A stretch of DNA of 64,000 nt from CALEMW01 sp964343835 (GTDB lineage: Bacteria > Krumholzibacteriota > Krumholzibacteriia > LZORAL124-64-63), in the NCBI GenBank assembly GCA_964343835.1, contig CAYFKR010000002.1, positions 234,565 through 298,564 on the forward strand, read 5' to 3'. Below the pieces are notes generated by a model. It was not told the origin of the DNA, made no database searches, and worked only from the letters and a program-made list of their open reading frames with translations. The position numbers were made by a program, and so were the translations under genes. Positions 1-8,280 of the stretch are shown in pieces (the stretch's first letter is position 1; each line of letters begins with the position of its first letter).

Positions 1-1010
1 ACGATGCGGAACACCGCCACCGCCGGCCCGAACTCGTCGCCCTCCACGATCAGGCCCATGAGGGTCTCGGCCCCCAGGATGCAGGCCAGGGTGATGGGGA
101 ACACCAGCAGGTGCAGGTAGCGCAGGGCGCGGCCCGCCATGCGCTGGATGTCCTCGATGGGCTTCTCCCCCGTCTCCTTGTAGCGCTGCAGCGACGGGAA
201 CAACGCCGTGGCGAAGATCTGCGGGATCATGATCAGCAGGTCCAGGGGCCGATGCCCCGCACCGTAGATGCCCGCGGCGAACTCGCCCAGCATCTCCATG
301 ACCATGATGGTGTCGATCTTGTAGGCGATCATGCCGAAGGTGGTGGCCAGGAAGATGGGCATGGCCATGCGCACCAGGGTCCGCACGTCGGGACCGCCCG
401 GCTCCGCGCCGCGCCACGGTCCGGTGTTGCGCAGCATCAGCGGCACGATCACCACCAGCCGCGCCAGCCGGCTCGCCACGTTGGCCCAGAGGATCCCCAT
501 CACGCCGTGGCCCAGGTCGATCCACCACCACGCCAGGCCGAAGTACACCAGCGCGCTGACGATCTGGCTCCAGGTCTGGTGCTGCACCTTCTCGTGGGCC
601 TGCAGCACGGCGTCGCAGGCCATGCCCACCGTCTCGATCAGGATGCCGAGGCCGGTGACCAGGATGGCGGCCCGCACCAGGGAGTCGTAACCCGTCAGGA
701 ACACGTAGCCCAGCAGCACGCCGTAGGAGAGCGCCGCCAGGGTCAGGCGGATGCGCAGCGCCGAGCGGAACACCGCCGCGGTGTGCTCCCGCGCCTTGAC
801 GATCTCGCGGGTGGTCAGGGCCCCCAGCCCGAAGTTGGAGACCACGATCATGATGCTGGTGATGTCCACGGCCGTGGACCACACGCCCGTGCCCTCGGGT
901 CCCTCGAGCCCCGTCAGGCGCCGGAAGATGAAGTAGCCCAGCAACCGGCCCGAGAACAGGCCGATGGTCAGCAGGGCCGTGTTCTTGGCCACGAAGCGCG
1001 ATGCCTTCAC
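1..1010 (-). CDS. Polysaccharide/lipopolysaccharide flippase, MOP (Wzx/MATE-like) superfamily, C-terminus outside window
   Basis: The visible 336 residues form an integral membrane protein with alternating hydrophobic segments and short basic loops. The first segment starts about ten residues in (TALLTIGLFSGRLLGYFIF). Conserved flippase features are the early FSGRLLGY stretch, the NFGLGALTTREI loop, and later FGMIAYKIDTIMVMEML and PQIFATALFPSLQRY. Such proteins flip undecaprenyl- or lipid-linked sugars across the inner membrane. The start is a GTG at 1010 preceded by GGAG five bases upstream; an upstream ATG at 1021 meets a stop after four codons. It lies 17 bases downstream of the Omp85-like gene on the same strand, so the two are probably co-transcribed and serve envelope assembly. 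The 3' end is cut by the window edge. The substrate cannot be told from sequence. Confidence 0.82.
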   Translation of the reverse strand, partial: MKASRFVAKNTALLTIGLFSGRLLGYFIFRRLTGLEGPEGTGVWSTAVDITSIMIVVSNFGLGALTTREIVKAREHTAAVFRSALRIRLTLAALSYGVLLGYVFLTGYDSLVRAAILVTGLGILIETVGMACDAVLQAHEKVQHQTWSQIVSALVYFGLAWWWIDLGHGVMGILWANVASRLARLVVIVPLMLRNTGPWRGAEPGGPDVRTLVRMAMPIFLATTFGMIAYKIDTIMVMEMLGEFAAGIYGAGHRPLDLLIMIPQIFATALFPSLQRYKETGEKPIEDIQRMAGRALRYLHLLVFPITLACILGAETLMGLIVEGDEFGPAVAVFRI

Positions 1011-1027
1011 GGGGTCTCCATCTGCGG

Positions 1028-2689
1028 TCAGAAGGTGCCGCCGGTGGCGGCGGTGAGTCGTGCGCCGCCGGAACCGTCGAGGGGCCAGGCCAGGTCCAGG
1101 CGCGCCACGTCGGCGCGGGAGGAGCGGGTCGGGCCGAAGCGCAGGCCGATGCCGGCCTCGTGCCGGAACGTTCGCAGGTCGGCGGGGTCGTCGCGCCACC
1201 AGGCCGAACCGCCCGACGCGAACACGGCCACGCCCAGCCGGTAGAATCCCAGCAACTCCCCGGGGACCAGCCTCACGTGCTCCGCATTCCAGCGGACCAG
1301 GCGGTCGCCCGCCATGCCGTCATACTCAAGGGTGCGCAGCCCGCGTGTCAACCCGAGGACCGGCACCTCCGTTCCCGGCGCATCGGAGGCGATCACGCCC
1401 TCGGCCCAGAGCCGCCACAGGCCGTCTCCGGAACCGCCGTGCCAACCCGCCAGCGCCTCTACCAGGTGCCACCGCGCCTCGGGACCGCCAAAGGCGCCCA
1501 GGGCCTCCACCCGTGAGAACAGCCACCCGCCCGCGGCCGCCGACCAGTCCTGGAGCTTCAGCTCGTAGGCCAGCCGCTCCACGTCGCCGCCCAGGACATC
1601 CAGCACCGGACCGGCACGCAGGCGCAGCCAGGGATCCAGGAGCAGGTCCTCCTCGGGACCCAGCTTCGTGACGTAGCGGGCCTTGGCCCAGTCGCGGCCC
1701 AGGGTCTCCACGTGGAAGACGAGCTGGGCGGTGCGGCCCTCGATGCGCGCAAGGCCGCGGCCCGCGGCGGAGCGGAAGGCGGCGGCGTCCAGCAGCACGT
1801 CGTCCGACGTGTCCACCGGGTCGTCCAGATCCAGGGCCAGGTGCTCGGTGAACAGGCCCGCCCCCACGCGCCACAGACGCCCCTGCCCCGCGGGCGACAG
1901 GCGCCGGATCCACACGGCCGAAAGCCCTTCGCGCTTCACCGGCGGCGTGGCGTAGAGGCGGTCGTCGCCGTCGAGGTCCGTGGCCGAGCGCCGCAGGAAC
2001 CAACGCGGCTCGAAGAGCATGTCCCAGCCCTGCACGTCGAAGCTCCAGGCGTCGTCCTGGGCATAGAAGGGACGCGAAAGGCCGAACGAGCGGGTGTGGC
2101 CGTCGCTCAGGTCCGCCGTCACCAGCGACAGCCGCAGGTCCGAGCCCAGCAACCGGCGGTTCTCCAGGCGGAGCTGCTGCCAGCTGCGGTCCTCGTCCTC
2201 GCCCAGGCCCGCCTCCAGCTTCACGCCGTAGCCCAGGAAGTTGCCGTCGGCCACCAGCAGGGTCCAGCGGTCGGCGCTGGAGGAGCGGGAGTAGGCCACC
2301 TGCGTGGACAGCGACCACGTCTCCTGGACCCGCACCTCCACCGGCACCGTGCCGTCGGGCAAGGTGTCCACGGCCACCACCGACACGTTGGTCAGGAAGC
2401 CCAGGGAGCGGAGGTTGCGCTCGGTCTCGGCCAGCAGCTCGGGGTCGAAGGGGTCGCCGGGCGCCATGAGCAGCTCGCGGTCGATGACGTGGCGTCGCGT
2501 GCCCGGGTGCAGGGCGTTCATGGCCCCGTGGACCGCGCCGACCAGGCCCGAGCCCACCTCGTCGGCGCCGTAGATATCCGTCACCACCACCCGGAGGTCC
2601 CCGACGACGGCCGGCTCCACCCCGGACACCGGACCGACCCCGAGGACCAGGGCCAGGACTGCCGCGCATGTCAGGGTTCGGGGGCTCAT
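1028..2689 (-). CDS. Omp85/BamA-TamA family outer membrane protein with one POTRA-like domain
   Basis: This is a 553-residue exported protein. Residues 1-23 are a signal peptide (ALVLGVGPVSG before the cleavage region). Residues about 27-125 fit a single POTRA repeat: VIDRELLMAPGDPFDPELL, then ERNLRSLGFLTNVSV, then PVEVRVQETWSL. The rest is rich in alternating aromatic/polar strands, and the chain ends in GGTF with a terminal Phe, the usual outer-membrane barrel signal. Family members insert or translocate outer membrane proteins or lipids. With one POTRA it is too short to be canonical BamA (five POTRAs, about 800 residues), so a specialised Omp85 or a surface-antigen barrel is more likely. 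It precedes a flippase gene on the same strand, which suggests a cell-surface role. ATG start at 2689. Confidence 0.75.
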   Translation of the reverse strand: MSPRTLTCAAVLALVLGVGPVSGVEPAVVGDLRVVVTDIYGADEVGSGLVGAVHGAMNALHPGTRRHVIDRELLMAPGDPFDPELLAETERNLRSLGFLTNVSVVAVDTLPDGTVPVEVRVQETWSLSTQVAYSRSSSADRWTLLVADGNFLGYGVKLEAGLGEDEDRSWQQLRLENRRLLGSDLRLSLVTADLSDGHTRSFGLSRPFYAQDDAWSFDVQGWDMLFEPRWFLRRSATDLDGDDRLYATPPVKREGLSAVWIRRLSPAGQGRLWRVGAGLFTEHLALDLDDPVDTSDDVLLDAAAFRSAAGRGLARIEGRTAQLVFHVETLGRDWAKARYVTKLGPEEDLLLDPWLRLRAGPVLDVLGGDVERLAYELKLQDWSAAAGGWLFSRVEALGAFGGPEARWHLVEALAGWHGGSGDGLWRLWAEGVIASDAPGTEVPVLGLTRGLRTLEYDGMAGDRLVRWNAEHVRLVPGELLGFYRLGVAVFASGGSAWWRDDPADLRTFRHEAGIGLRFGPTRSSRADVARLDLAWPLDGSGGARLTAATGGTF

Positions 2690-2814
2690 GTCATCTCTTC
2701 CGCCGGAATGTCATGTCATCAATGTCACCCGCGGCACGATCCACGCCGCGGAGCATTCCAGAGATTAAGTCGTATCTCCATGATTAACAAGCTGTTTTGC
2801 CGATCCTCACTCGC

Positions 2815-2830
2815 TGGCACGGAGCTTGGA
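2815..2830 (+). promoter_or_regulatory. Possible sigma-54 (-24/-12) promoter for hsp20
   Basis: TGGCACG at 2815-2821, four bases, then TTGGA at 2826-2830 resembles the sigma-54 consensus TGGCACG-N4-TTGCA. The GG of the -24 element is present, but the -12 dinucleotide is GG rather than GC. It lies about 85 bases upstream of the hsp20 start with nothing coding between. No CIRCE-type repeat was seen in the same region. Confidence 0.33.
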
Positions 2831-2912
2831 ATAGGGAGGACGAACAACGCACCACACGAGCCGCCGCCCCGCGACGGCCTGACCATTGTCGACGACACGA
2901 GGAGGACCGACC

Positions 2913-3329
2913 ATGACCACCACGAGCCTGACTCCCTTCAGCGCCCTGATCAACAGCGTCTTCGCCCCGACCACCTGCGCCGCCGACGGCGAGGCCCGGG
3001 CCGTGCGCCTCACCCCCCGCGCCGACATCCTCGAGGGCGACTCCGACTTCATCATCCGGATGGATCTGCCCGGGGTCAACCGCGACGATCTGAACGTGGA
3101 GCTCGACGGCGAGACCCTCACCATCAAGGCCGAGCGCCGGGGCGGCACCGACGACGGCTACCGCGCCCTGCGCAACGAGCGCGCCGCCGGCGCCCGCTTC
3201 GAGCGGACCTTCCAGCTCGGCCGCGGCGTCGACCGCGACAACGTCAGCGCCCTGATGACCGACGGCGTGCTGACGGTGGTCCTGCCCAAGAACGAGCAGG
3301 CCGTCTCCCGCCGCATCGAGGTCAAGTAG
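2913..3329 (+). CDS. Small heat shock protein, Hsp20/alpha-crystallin family
   Basis: This 138-residue ATP-independent holdase binds unfolding proteins in the cytoplasm. The alpha-crystallin domain runs from about residue 30 to 125. It starts at PRADILEGDSDFIIRMDLPG, has the conserved strand ELDGETLTIKAER in the middle, and ends with the family signature GVLTVVLPK. A short hydrophobic N-terminal arm and a C-terminal RRIEVK tail are as in other Hsp20 proteins. The ATG at 2913 has GGAGGA at 2901-2906; a TTG 27 bases upstream reads in frame but has no ribosome site. The gene appears monocistronic, between a possible sigma-54 promoter and a strong terminator. Confidence 0.95.
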   Translation: MTTTSLTPFSALINSVFAPTTCAADGEARAVRLTPRADILEGDSDFIIRMDLPGVNRDDLNVELDGETLTIKAERRGGTDDGYRALRNERAAGARFERTFQLGRGVDRDNVSALMTDGVLTVVLPKNEQAVSRRIEVK

Positions 3330-3390
3330 ACCCGTGCGGCGTTCACGCCCGAGGGATCGGGCGTCATAGACCCGGAGGATCCGGGGGCAG

Positions 3391-3417
3391 AAAGGCCGGG
3401 ACACGCTCCCGGCCTTT
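3391..3417 (+). terminator. Intrinsic terminator after hsp20
   Basis: A perfect 11-bp stem (3391-3401 with 3407-3417, arms AAAGGCCGGGA and TCCCGGCCTTT) surrounds a 5-base loop. There is no long T run after it. It lies in the 107-base gap before the FAH gene. Confidence 0.7.
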
Positions 3418-3436
3418 CGCGTACCATGGGGCCGCC

Positions 3437-4312
3437 ATGAAACTCATCAGCTTTATGCACTCGGAGGGGCCGCGCGCCGGCGTCGCCCTGACCGACAGGA
3501 TCCACCTCGACCTCGCCCAGGCCGACCCATCGCTCCCCCGCACCTGGAACGAGCTCTTCGGTCGCATGGACGAGGTGCGAGCGCTCTTCGAGCGCTGGCA
3601 CGGCCCCCACGACATCATCGACGGCGTGCCCCTCTTCGGAGCGGGCAAGTTCCCCCTGCTGCCGCCCATCATCTCGCCGTCCAAGATCATGGCCGTGGGC
3701 CTCAACTACCGCGACCACGCCGAGGAGCAGGACAAGCAGCCGCCGAAGGCGCCCATGTTCTTCAGCAAGGCCGTGACCTGCCTCCAGGCCCACCTCGGCC
3801 CCATCGCCCTGGACGACGACCTGGACCAGGTGGACGCCGAGGCCGAGCTGGCCGTGGTGATCGGCAAGGCCGGGCGCCGGATCCCGCGAGAAGAAGCCGC
3901 CGACCACATCGCCGGCTACACCTGCATGAACGACGTGTCGGACCGCGAGGCCCAGTACGCCGATCGCCAGTTCTTCCGGGGCAAGAGCATCGACACCGGC
4001 GGCCCGTGCGGCCCCTGGATCGTCACCCCCGACGAGCTGCCGCCCCTGGCCCACGGCCTCGAGATCACCGGCACCGTGGGCGACGAGGTGCTGCAGTGCA
4101 GCAACACCGACCAGCTCATCTTCCCGGTGGACGTGTTGATCTCCCACATCAGCAGCCACATGACCCTGCTGCCCGGCGACATCATCAGCACCGGCACGCC
4201 GGCGGGCGTGGGCGTGTTCCGCGACCCCCAGCGGTTCCTCCGCCCCGGCGACGTGTGCGAGGTGACCATCGAGGGCATCGGGACCCTGACCAACCCGGTC
4301 ATCGCCCGCTGA
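3437..4312 (+). CDS. Fumarylacetoacetate hydrolase (FAH) family protein
   Basis: This 291-residue soluble protein has the FAH fold from about residue 70 to the end. The entry motif KIMAVGLNYRDHAEE is followed by metal-ligand segments DAEAELAVVIG and GYTCMNDVSDRE, then GKSIDTGGPCGPWI and the late ISTGTPAGVG loop that lines the active site. Members hydrolyse or decarboxylate 2-oxo or acylpyruvate substrates with Mg2+ or Mn2+ (acylpyruvase, 2-oxohept-3-enedioate isomerase, oxaloacetate decarboxylase). Sequence alone does not choose between them. The first 70 residues match the small N-terminal domain of two-domain bacterial members. The ATG at 3437 follows a G-rich stretch; an ATG at 3426 is closed by an immediate stop. 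It stands alone, without pathway neighbours. Confidence 0.9.
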   Translation: MKLISFMHSEGPRAGVALTDRIHLDLAQADPSLPRTWNELFGRMDEVRALFERWHGPHDIIDGVPLFGAGKFPLLPPIISPSKIMAVGLNYRDHAEEQDKQPPKAPMFFSKAVTCLQAHLGPIALDDDLDQVDAEAELAVVIGKAGRRIPREEAADHIAGYTCMNDVSDREAQYADRQFFRGKSIDTGGPCGPWIVTPDELPPLAHGLEITGTVGDEVLQCSNTDQLIFPVDVLISHISSHMTLLPGDIISTGTPAGVGVFRDPQRFLRPGDVCEVTIEGIGTLTNPVIAR

Positions 4313-4334
4313 TTCCCCGTCGTTCCCCCTGATG

Positions 4335-4365
4335 CCGCGTCGCGCCTTTCCGGGCCGCGACGCGG
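4335..4365. terminator. Inverted repeat after the FAH gene, possible terminator
   Basis: The arms CCGCGTCGCG (4335-4344) and CGCGACGCGG (4356-4365) form a perfect 10-bp stem with an 11-base loop, 22 bases after the stop codon. No T run follows. The rest of the 4313-4594 gap shows nothing else that can be named. Confidence 0.4.
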
Positions 4366-4594
4366 TGCAGGATGCAACGTCGCTCCGCGGCGGCGTCGCC
4401 TCCTGCCCGCCCCGTCACGCTCCGGACTCGCCCGCGCCGTCCTCCCGGCCGGCCGCAACCCGTTGCCCCCCAGCCCCTCAAGCATCACCGCCGCCTGCCG
4501 ATGCATCCCCAACCCCCCGGTACGGGGTTTGCAGTTTCCACGGCGTGGCGGCGTTGCCGCCAGGATTCGAGGCTCGCATCAGGAGGACGCAACG

Positions 4595-5143
4595 ATGGTC
4601 CCGGCCGCGACGCTCACCCCGACACGGATGTCGGGCATCTACGAAGCCCTGCCCCATTACCACTCCTACTTCCGCCGGCACGCCGCCAACGCCGACGAGA
4701 CGGAATTCCGCCTCGAGGTCGGCCGCCAGCTCCAGGAGATGGGACAGCAGCTCCTCGACGGCGCCGAGGCGCGCGGCCACATGCTGGGCCAGGAGCAGCA
4801 CGACCTCGTGGAGATGATCACCGAGGACCTCACCACCATCCTCCGCCTGCTCAACCGCAGCGGCGTGATCCGCATGGTCGACGACCCCGAGATCACCATC
4901 CCCCAGCTGGACACGGTGGACCGCCAGCTCATCCTGCTCCTGGAGCGGCTCTGGGCCGATACGGGCGATCTGCTGGACGCCGACGGCGACCGATTCCAGG
5001 AGGTGGGCGCCGACATGGCCGGTTGCCTGGCCGTGTTCCTGGACATCGCCGAGGAGCGCAACCGCCTGCTGGGCCTGGGATGGGAATCGGAGTTCGGCCG
5101 CCTGGGTCTGGACCGCCGCGAGACCGACGGGGAGGACGCCTGA
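4595..5143 (+). CDS. Hypothetical cytoplasmic helical protein
   Basis: This 182-residue protein was not recognised. It has no signal peptide or membrane segment and is mostly predicted helix rich in Glu, Asp, Gln and Leu (for example EVGRQLQEMGQQLLDGAE and ITEDLTTILRLLNRSG), with an acidic tail. The ATG at 4595 has an excellent AGGAGG at 4581-4586; earlier in-frame codons lack a ribosome site. The next gene starts two bases after its stop from a TTG whose GGAGG lies inside this gene. The two are therefore translationally coupled and probably act together. The neighbour looks SPFH-like, so this could be a partner of a membrane-associated scaffold, but that is a guess. Confidence 0.7.
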   Translation: MVPAATLTPTRMSGIYEALPHYHSYFRRHAANADETEFRLEVGRQLQEMGQQLLDGAEARGHMLGQEQHDLVEMITEDLTTILRLLNRSGVIRMVDDPEITIPQLDTVDRQLILLLERLWADTGDLLDADGDRFQEVGADMAGCLAVFLDIAEERNRLLGLGWESEFGRLGLDRRETDGEDA

Positions 5144-5144
5144 C

Positions 5145-5783
5145 TTGACCGACGCCGTGCGACACGACCGGTCGTGGGAGCTCGTCCCCCGCGGCCGCGA
5201 CTTCACGTCCTGGTCCGTCGACCCTCCCGAGGGCGTGGTCCAGGGTCCCCTCGACCTCGACTTCTTCGCCGGAGGCCGCCTCCACGTCGTGCTGGAGGAG
5301 GGCCAGATGGGCCTGCTGTCGGTCGACGGCGAACTCCACCTGCACATGATGGAAGGCGTCCACCTGCTGCGCGTGGGCGGCGACGATGGCCTGCCCGCCG
5401 ACGGCCGTCTCCACTTCGTCCACCTGGACGCCCCCATCCGCGTGCCCTGGCGCCAGCACGTCGCCGTGCGCGGCGAGGGCGCCCGCGAGGCCCACGGCCA
5501 TTTCGACGTGACCATCGCGGACCCCTCGCTCTTCCACCGCGCCTTCCTCACCGGCGACGACGACGGCGAAGCCCTCTGCATCCGGAAGCTCTCGACCCTG
5601 CTCCCCGCCCTCCTCGCCGGCCACCTCGCCGCATCCGTCGGCGACGGCGACCTGTCCGAGCGGGCCGCCGCCCTGGACCCTTCGGTGCTGGACCCCGACC
5701 TCGCCGCCTACGGCCTGGCCTGCACGGCGGTCGTGGCGGAGAAGACGGTCGCGCCGCAGCCCGTCGTCGTGGACGCCCGATAA
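5145..5783 (+). CDS. Hypothetical protein with SPFH/virion-core-protein-like features
   Basis: This 212-residue protein has no signal peptide. The segment RLHVVLEEGQMGLLSVDGEL followed by MMEGVHLLRVGG resembles the entry strands of SPFH-like proteins. The middle APIRVPWRQHVAVRGEG plus HGHFDVTIADPSLFHRAFL resembles the domain core, where a strand is followed by (V/I)xDPxxF. SPFH-like proteins form membrane- or phage-shock-associated oligomers. The resemblance is by eye only. Translation probably starts at TTG 5145, eight to nine bases after a GGGGAGG within the preceding gene, implying coupling. If the SPFH reading is wrong, the gene remains a conserved-looking unknown. Confidence 0.6.
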   Translation: MTDAVRHDRSWELVPRGRDFTSWSVDPPEGVVQGPLDLDFFAGGRLHVVLEEGQMGLLSVDGELHLHMMEGVHLLRVGGDDGLPADGRLHFVHLDAPIRVPWRQHVAVRGEGAREAHGHFDVTIADPSLFHRAFLTGDDDGEALCIRKLSTLLPALLAGHLAASVGDGDLSERAAALDPSVLDPDLAAYGLACTAVVAEKTVAPQPVVVDAR

Positions 5784-5836
5784 CCCGCGTGTTAGATTGT
5801 GCCCCCTGAACCCGAGACCCTGGGGGAGCCCTCGCG

Positions 5837-7066
5837 ATGTTCCGTCCACTGCTGATCGCCTCGCTACTCGTCGCCGCGCTCCCCGCCCTCGCGGACGACT
5901 TCTTCGCCGACCAGTACATCGGCACCGTCACGGTGGAGGGCAACACCTCCACCCGCACGTCGCTGATCCTCGCCGAATTCGGCATCCGTACCGGCGATCC
6001 CCTCGACTACGACGCCGTCGACGCCGCCTGGGAGCGCCTGGAGGACCTGGGCTGGTTCGCCTTCGTGGACATCTCCATGGACGACAGCCTGGACGAGGTG
6101 CCGGTCACGATCCTCGTGGAGGAGGACCGCACCACCCGCGGCTACCCCATCATCGACTACGACCCTCGCTGGGACATCCTGCTCGGCGTCCGCATCTACG
6201 ACATCAACCTGGGCGGCCGCGGCGAACGCCTCTCCGTCTCCGGCATCTGGCATGAGCCCCACCGCTACGAGGCGTCGTGGGAGCACCCCTGGCTCTTCGG
6301 CGTGAAGGGCCTGGCCCTGTCGCTGGACGGCCGCTGGGAGGACGCCCCCTTCGTGTTCCGCGACTTCGACTACCGCGCCTGGGAGGCCGGCCTCGGCCTG
6401 CGCTGGGACTTCGCGGAGCCGCTCTTCGTGGCGGGGCGGGTGGCGCGGACGACGTTCGAGCAGGAAGGCGGCATGACGTCGGCGGTGGCGTCCTGGAACG
6501 CCGCCGAGCGCGAGGGCTGGTCCGTCGGCGGCACCCTTGGCCTGGACAGCCGCGACATCGCCACCTACCCCACGCGCGGCGCCCACCACCGCATCTCCGC
6601 GACCCGCCACGACGGCGACGGCTTCGACGCCTTCACCGAACTGACCGTGGACCTGCGCCAGTACGTGCCGACCCCCTGGGGCCACGTGCTCGCCCTCCAC
6701 GCCCTGGCCCGCGAGGTCGACGCCCACGTGCCCCCCGAGCACATGCTCTTCTGGGGCGGCGCCGAGACGATCCGCGGCTACCACTACGGCGAGATCGAGG
6801 GCGAGGAAGGCTGGCTGCTCTCGGGCGAGTACCGCTGGCCCCTGTTCCTGGTGCCCATCTCCGCCGACGGCCGCGTGATCTCCGGCGGGCTCCACGCCTT
6901 CGGCGACGCGGGCGAGATCGCGTTCCACGAGGGGACCGCCGGCGTGCGGCACTCCTACGGCGCCGGCCTGCACCTGGGCCTGTCGAGCCACGTCTTCCGC
7001 TTCGAGGTCGCCCGCACCCGCGACGGCCGCACCGCGTTCCAGTTCATGGACCACTTCAACTTCTAG
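5837..7066 (+). CDS. Short Omp85 family outer membrane protein (one POTRA plus barrel)
   Basis: This 409-residue exported protein has a signal peptide at residues 1-19 (LVAALPALA). One POTRA domain occupies about 25-95: IGTVTVEGNTSTRTSLIL, then WERLEDLGWFAFVDISMD, then PVTILVEE. A 16-strand-type barrel follows. The FWGGAETIRGYHYG stretch at about residue 305 is the equivalent of the VRGF/Y motif that marks the Omp85 L6 loop. The last residues are FMDHFNF with terminal Phe. It resembles small BamA/TamA-like proteins of FCB-group bacteria more than true BamA. The ATG at 5837 has GGGGAG eight bases upstream. selD starts 15 bases after its stop, so the two may share a transcript though no functional link is obvious. 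Confidence 0.78.
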   Translation: MFRPLLIASLLVAALPALADDFFADQYIGTVTVEGNTSTRTSLILAEFGIRTGDPLDYDAVDAAWERLEDLGWFAFVDISMDDSLDEVPVTILVEEDRTTRGYPIIDYDPRWDILLGVRIYDINLGGRGERLSVSGIWHEPHRYEASWEHPWLFGVKGLALSLDGRWEDAPFVFRDFDYRAWEAGLGLRWDFAEPLFVAGRVARTTFEQEGGMTSAVASWNAAEREGWSVGGTLGLDSRDIATYPTRGAHHRISATRHDGDGFDAFTELTVDLRQYVPTPWGHVLALHALAREVDAHVPPEHMLFWGGAETIRGYHYGEIEGEEGWLLSGEYRWPLFLVPISADGRVISGGLHAFGDAGEIAFHEGTAGVRHSYGAGLHLGLSSHVFRFEVARTRDGRTAFQFMDHFNF

Positions 7067-7081
7067 GGGGGAGGTGACGTC

Positions 7082-8140
7082 ATGCTGCCCAACGAACGCT
7101 TCCGCCTGACCCGGTTCGCCAAGAGCGCCGGCTGAGCGGCCAAGCTCAGTCCGGAGGGTCTGGACTCCATCCTGAAGACGTTGCCCGAAACCCGCGGTCC
7201 CGAACTGCTCGTCGGCTGGGAGACCTCGGACGACGCCGCCGTCTACCTCGTGGACGACGGCCGCGCCGTCGTGTCCACCGCCGACTTCATCACCCCGGTG
7301 GTGGACGACCCCCGCGCCTTCGGCGCCGCCGCCGCCGCCAACTCCCTGAGCGACGTGTACGCAATGGGCGGCCGCCCCATCATGGCCCTCAACCTGTGCG
7401 GCTACCCCCAGGGCGAGGTGCCGCCCGAGGTCATCGGCGAGATCCTCCGCGGCGCCGCCGAGGTCTGCCGCACCGCCGGCGCCGCCATGGCCGGCGGCCA
7501 CACCGTCCGCGACGCCGAGGTGAAGTTCGGCATGGCCGTCACCGGCCTCGTGGACCCCGCCCACCTGCTGCGCAACTGCACCGCACGCCCCGGCGACGCC
7601 CTGATCCTGACCAAGCCCCTGGGCACCGGCGCCCTCGCCGCCGCCCTCAAGCAGGACCACCTGCCCCACGACGGCGACCACGCCCGGGCGTTGATCGCCA
7701 CCATGAGCGCCCTGAACGCCTCCGGCCCCGTGCTGGCGGAGGCCGGCGCCACCGCCTGCACCGACGTCACGGGCTTCGGCCTCACGGGCCACGCCCTGGA
7801 GATGGCCGTGGGCAGCGATGCCGCCCTGCATATCGACGCCTCGGCCCTGCCCCTGCTCCCCGACGCCGTCGCCCTCTGCGGCCAGGGTTTCACCTGCGGC
7901 GGCACCAAGGCCAACGCCGCGTTCACCGGCGGCCGCATCGCCTACGCCGACCATCTGGACGAGGCGACGGTGGGCCTGCTCAACGATCCCCAGACCAGCG
8001 GCGGCTTGCTCGTCGCGGTTCCCGGCGACCGGATCGACGCATTCTGCAAGCTCGCTCTCGATGCCGGAGCCTCCTGCGCCGCCGTCATCGGAACGGTCAG
8101 CTCCCGGACTCCGGACTCTCCCTACCTCATCTTCGAATAA
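7082..8140 (+). CDS. selD: Selenide, water dikinase SelD, selenocysteine-containing (in-frame UGA)
   Basis: SelD makes selenophosphate from selenide and ATP, the selenium donor for selenocysteine tRNA and selenouridine. Read through, the gene encodes 352 residues, close to E. coli SelD (347). It begins FRLTRFAKSAG, then UGA at 7133-7135 (residue 18), then AAKLSPEGLDSIL. This aligns with the SelD N-terminus, where Cys or Sec precedes the catalytic Lys by three positions; here they are U18 and K21. Downstream motifs are typical: SDDAAVYLVDD, ANSLSDVYAMGG, GGHTVRD and TDVTGFGLTGHA. The ATG at 7082 has GGAGGTGA four bases upstream, so the start is firm. A start after the UGA would remove the catalytic residue. 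It follows an Omp85 gene by 15 bases. A YedF-like gene near 63 kb supports selenium use. Confidence 0.92.
7133..7165 (+). promoter_or_regulatory. Selenocysteine UGA with putative bacterial SECIS hairpin
   Basis: UGA at 7133-7135 is followed 13 bases later by a hairpin. The arms GTCCGGA (7149-7155) and TCTGGAC (7159-7165) pair over seven positions, including one G-U, around a GGG loop. Position and a G-rich apical loop fit a bSECIS element read by SelB inside the coding region. The exact fold is inferred by eye. Confidence 0.6.
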
Positions 8141-8184
8141 TTCCTGAAAAACCCCTCAAGCAGTTCGTTGCGGGGCCGATGTTT

Positions 8185-8249
8185 GCTGTGCGCGGGACCC
8201 GCCCCCGCAGCACGGCGCCGGTTCATGGAGGATCGGTCGCACCGGCGCC
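8185..8249 (+). other. Two overlapping hairpins in the selD-HDOD gap
   Basis: Hairpin A pairs 8185-8196 with 8204-8216 (12 bp with one bulged A and one U-G). Hairpin B pairs GGCGCCGGT at 8214-8222 with ACCGGCGCC at 8241-8249. They share bases 8214-8216, so they could be partly alternative. They lie in the 5' leader of the HDOD gene. There is no T run, so this may be a structured leader rather than a selD terminator. It matches no riboswitch class I recognise. Confidence 0.35.
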
Positions 8250-8280
8250 AGCAACGGACCAAGTTTCAGGAGGAGCCCCC

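Noticed and set aside
2690..2912. CIRCE or heat-shock inverted repeat before hsp20
   Set aside because: No TTAGCACTC-N9-GAGTGCTAA-like repeat was found.
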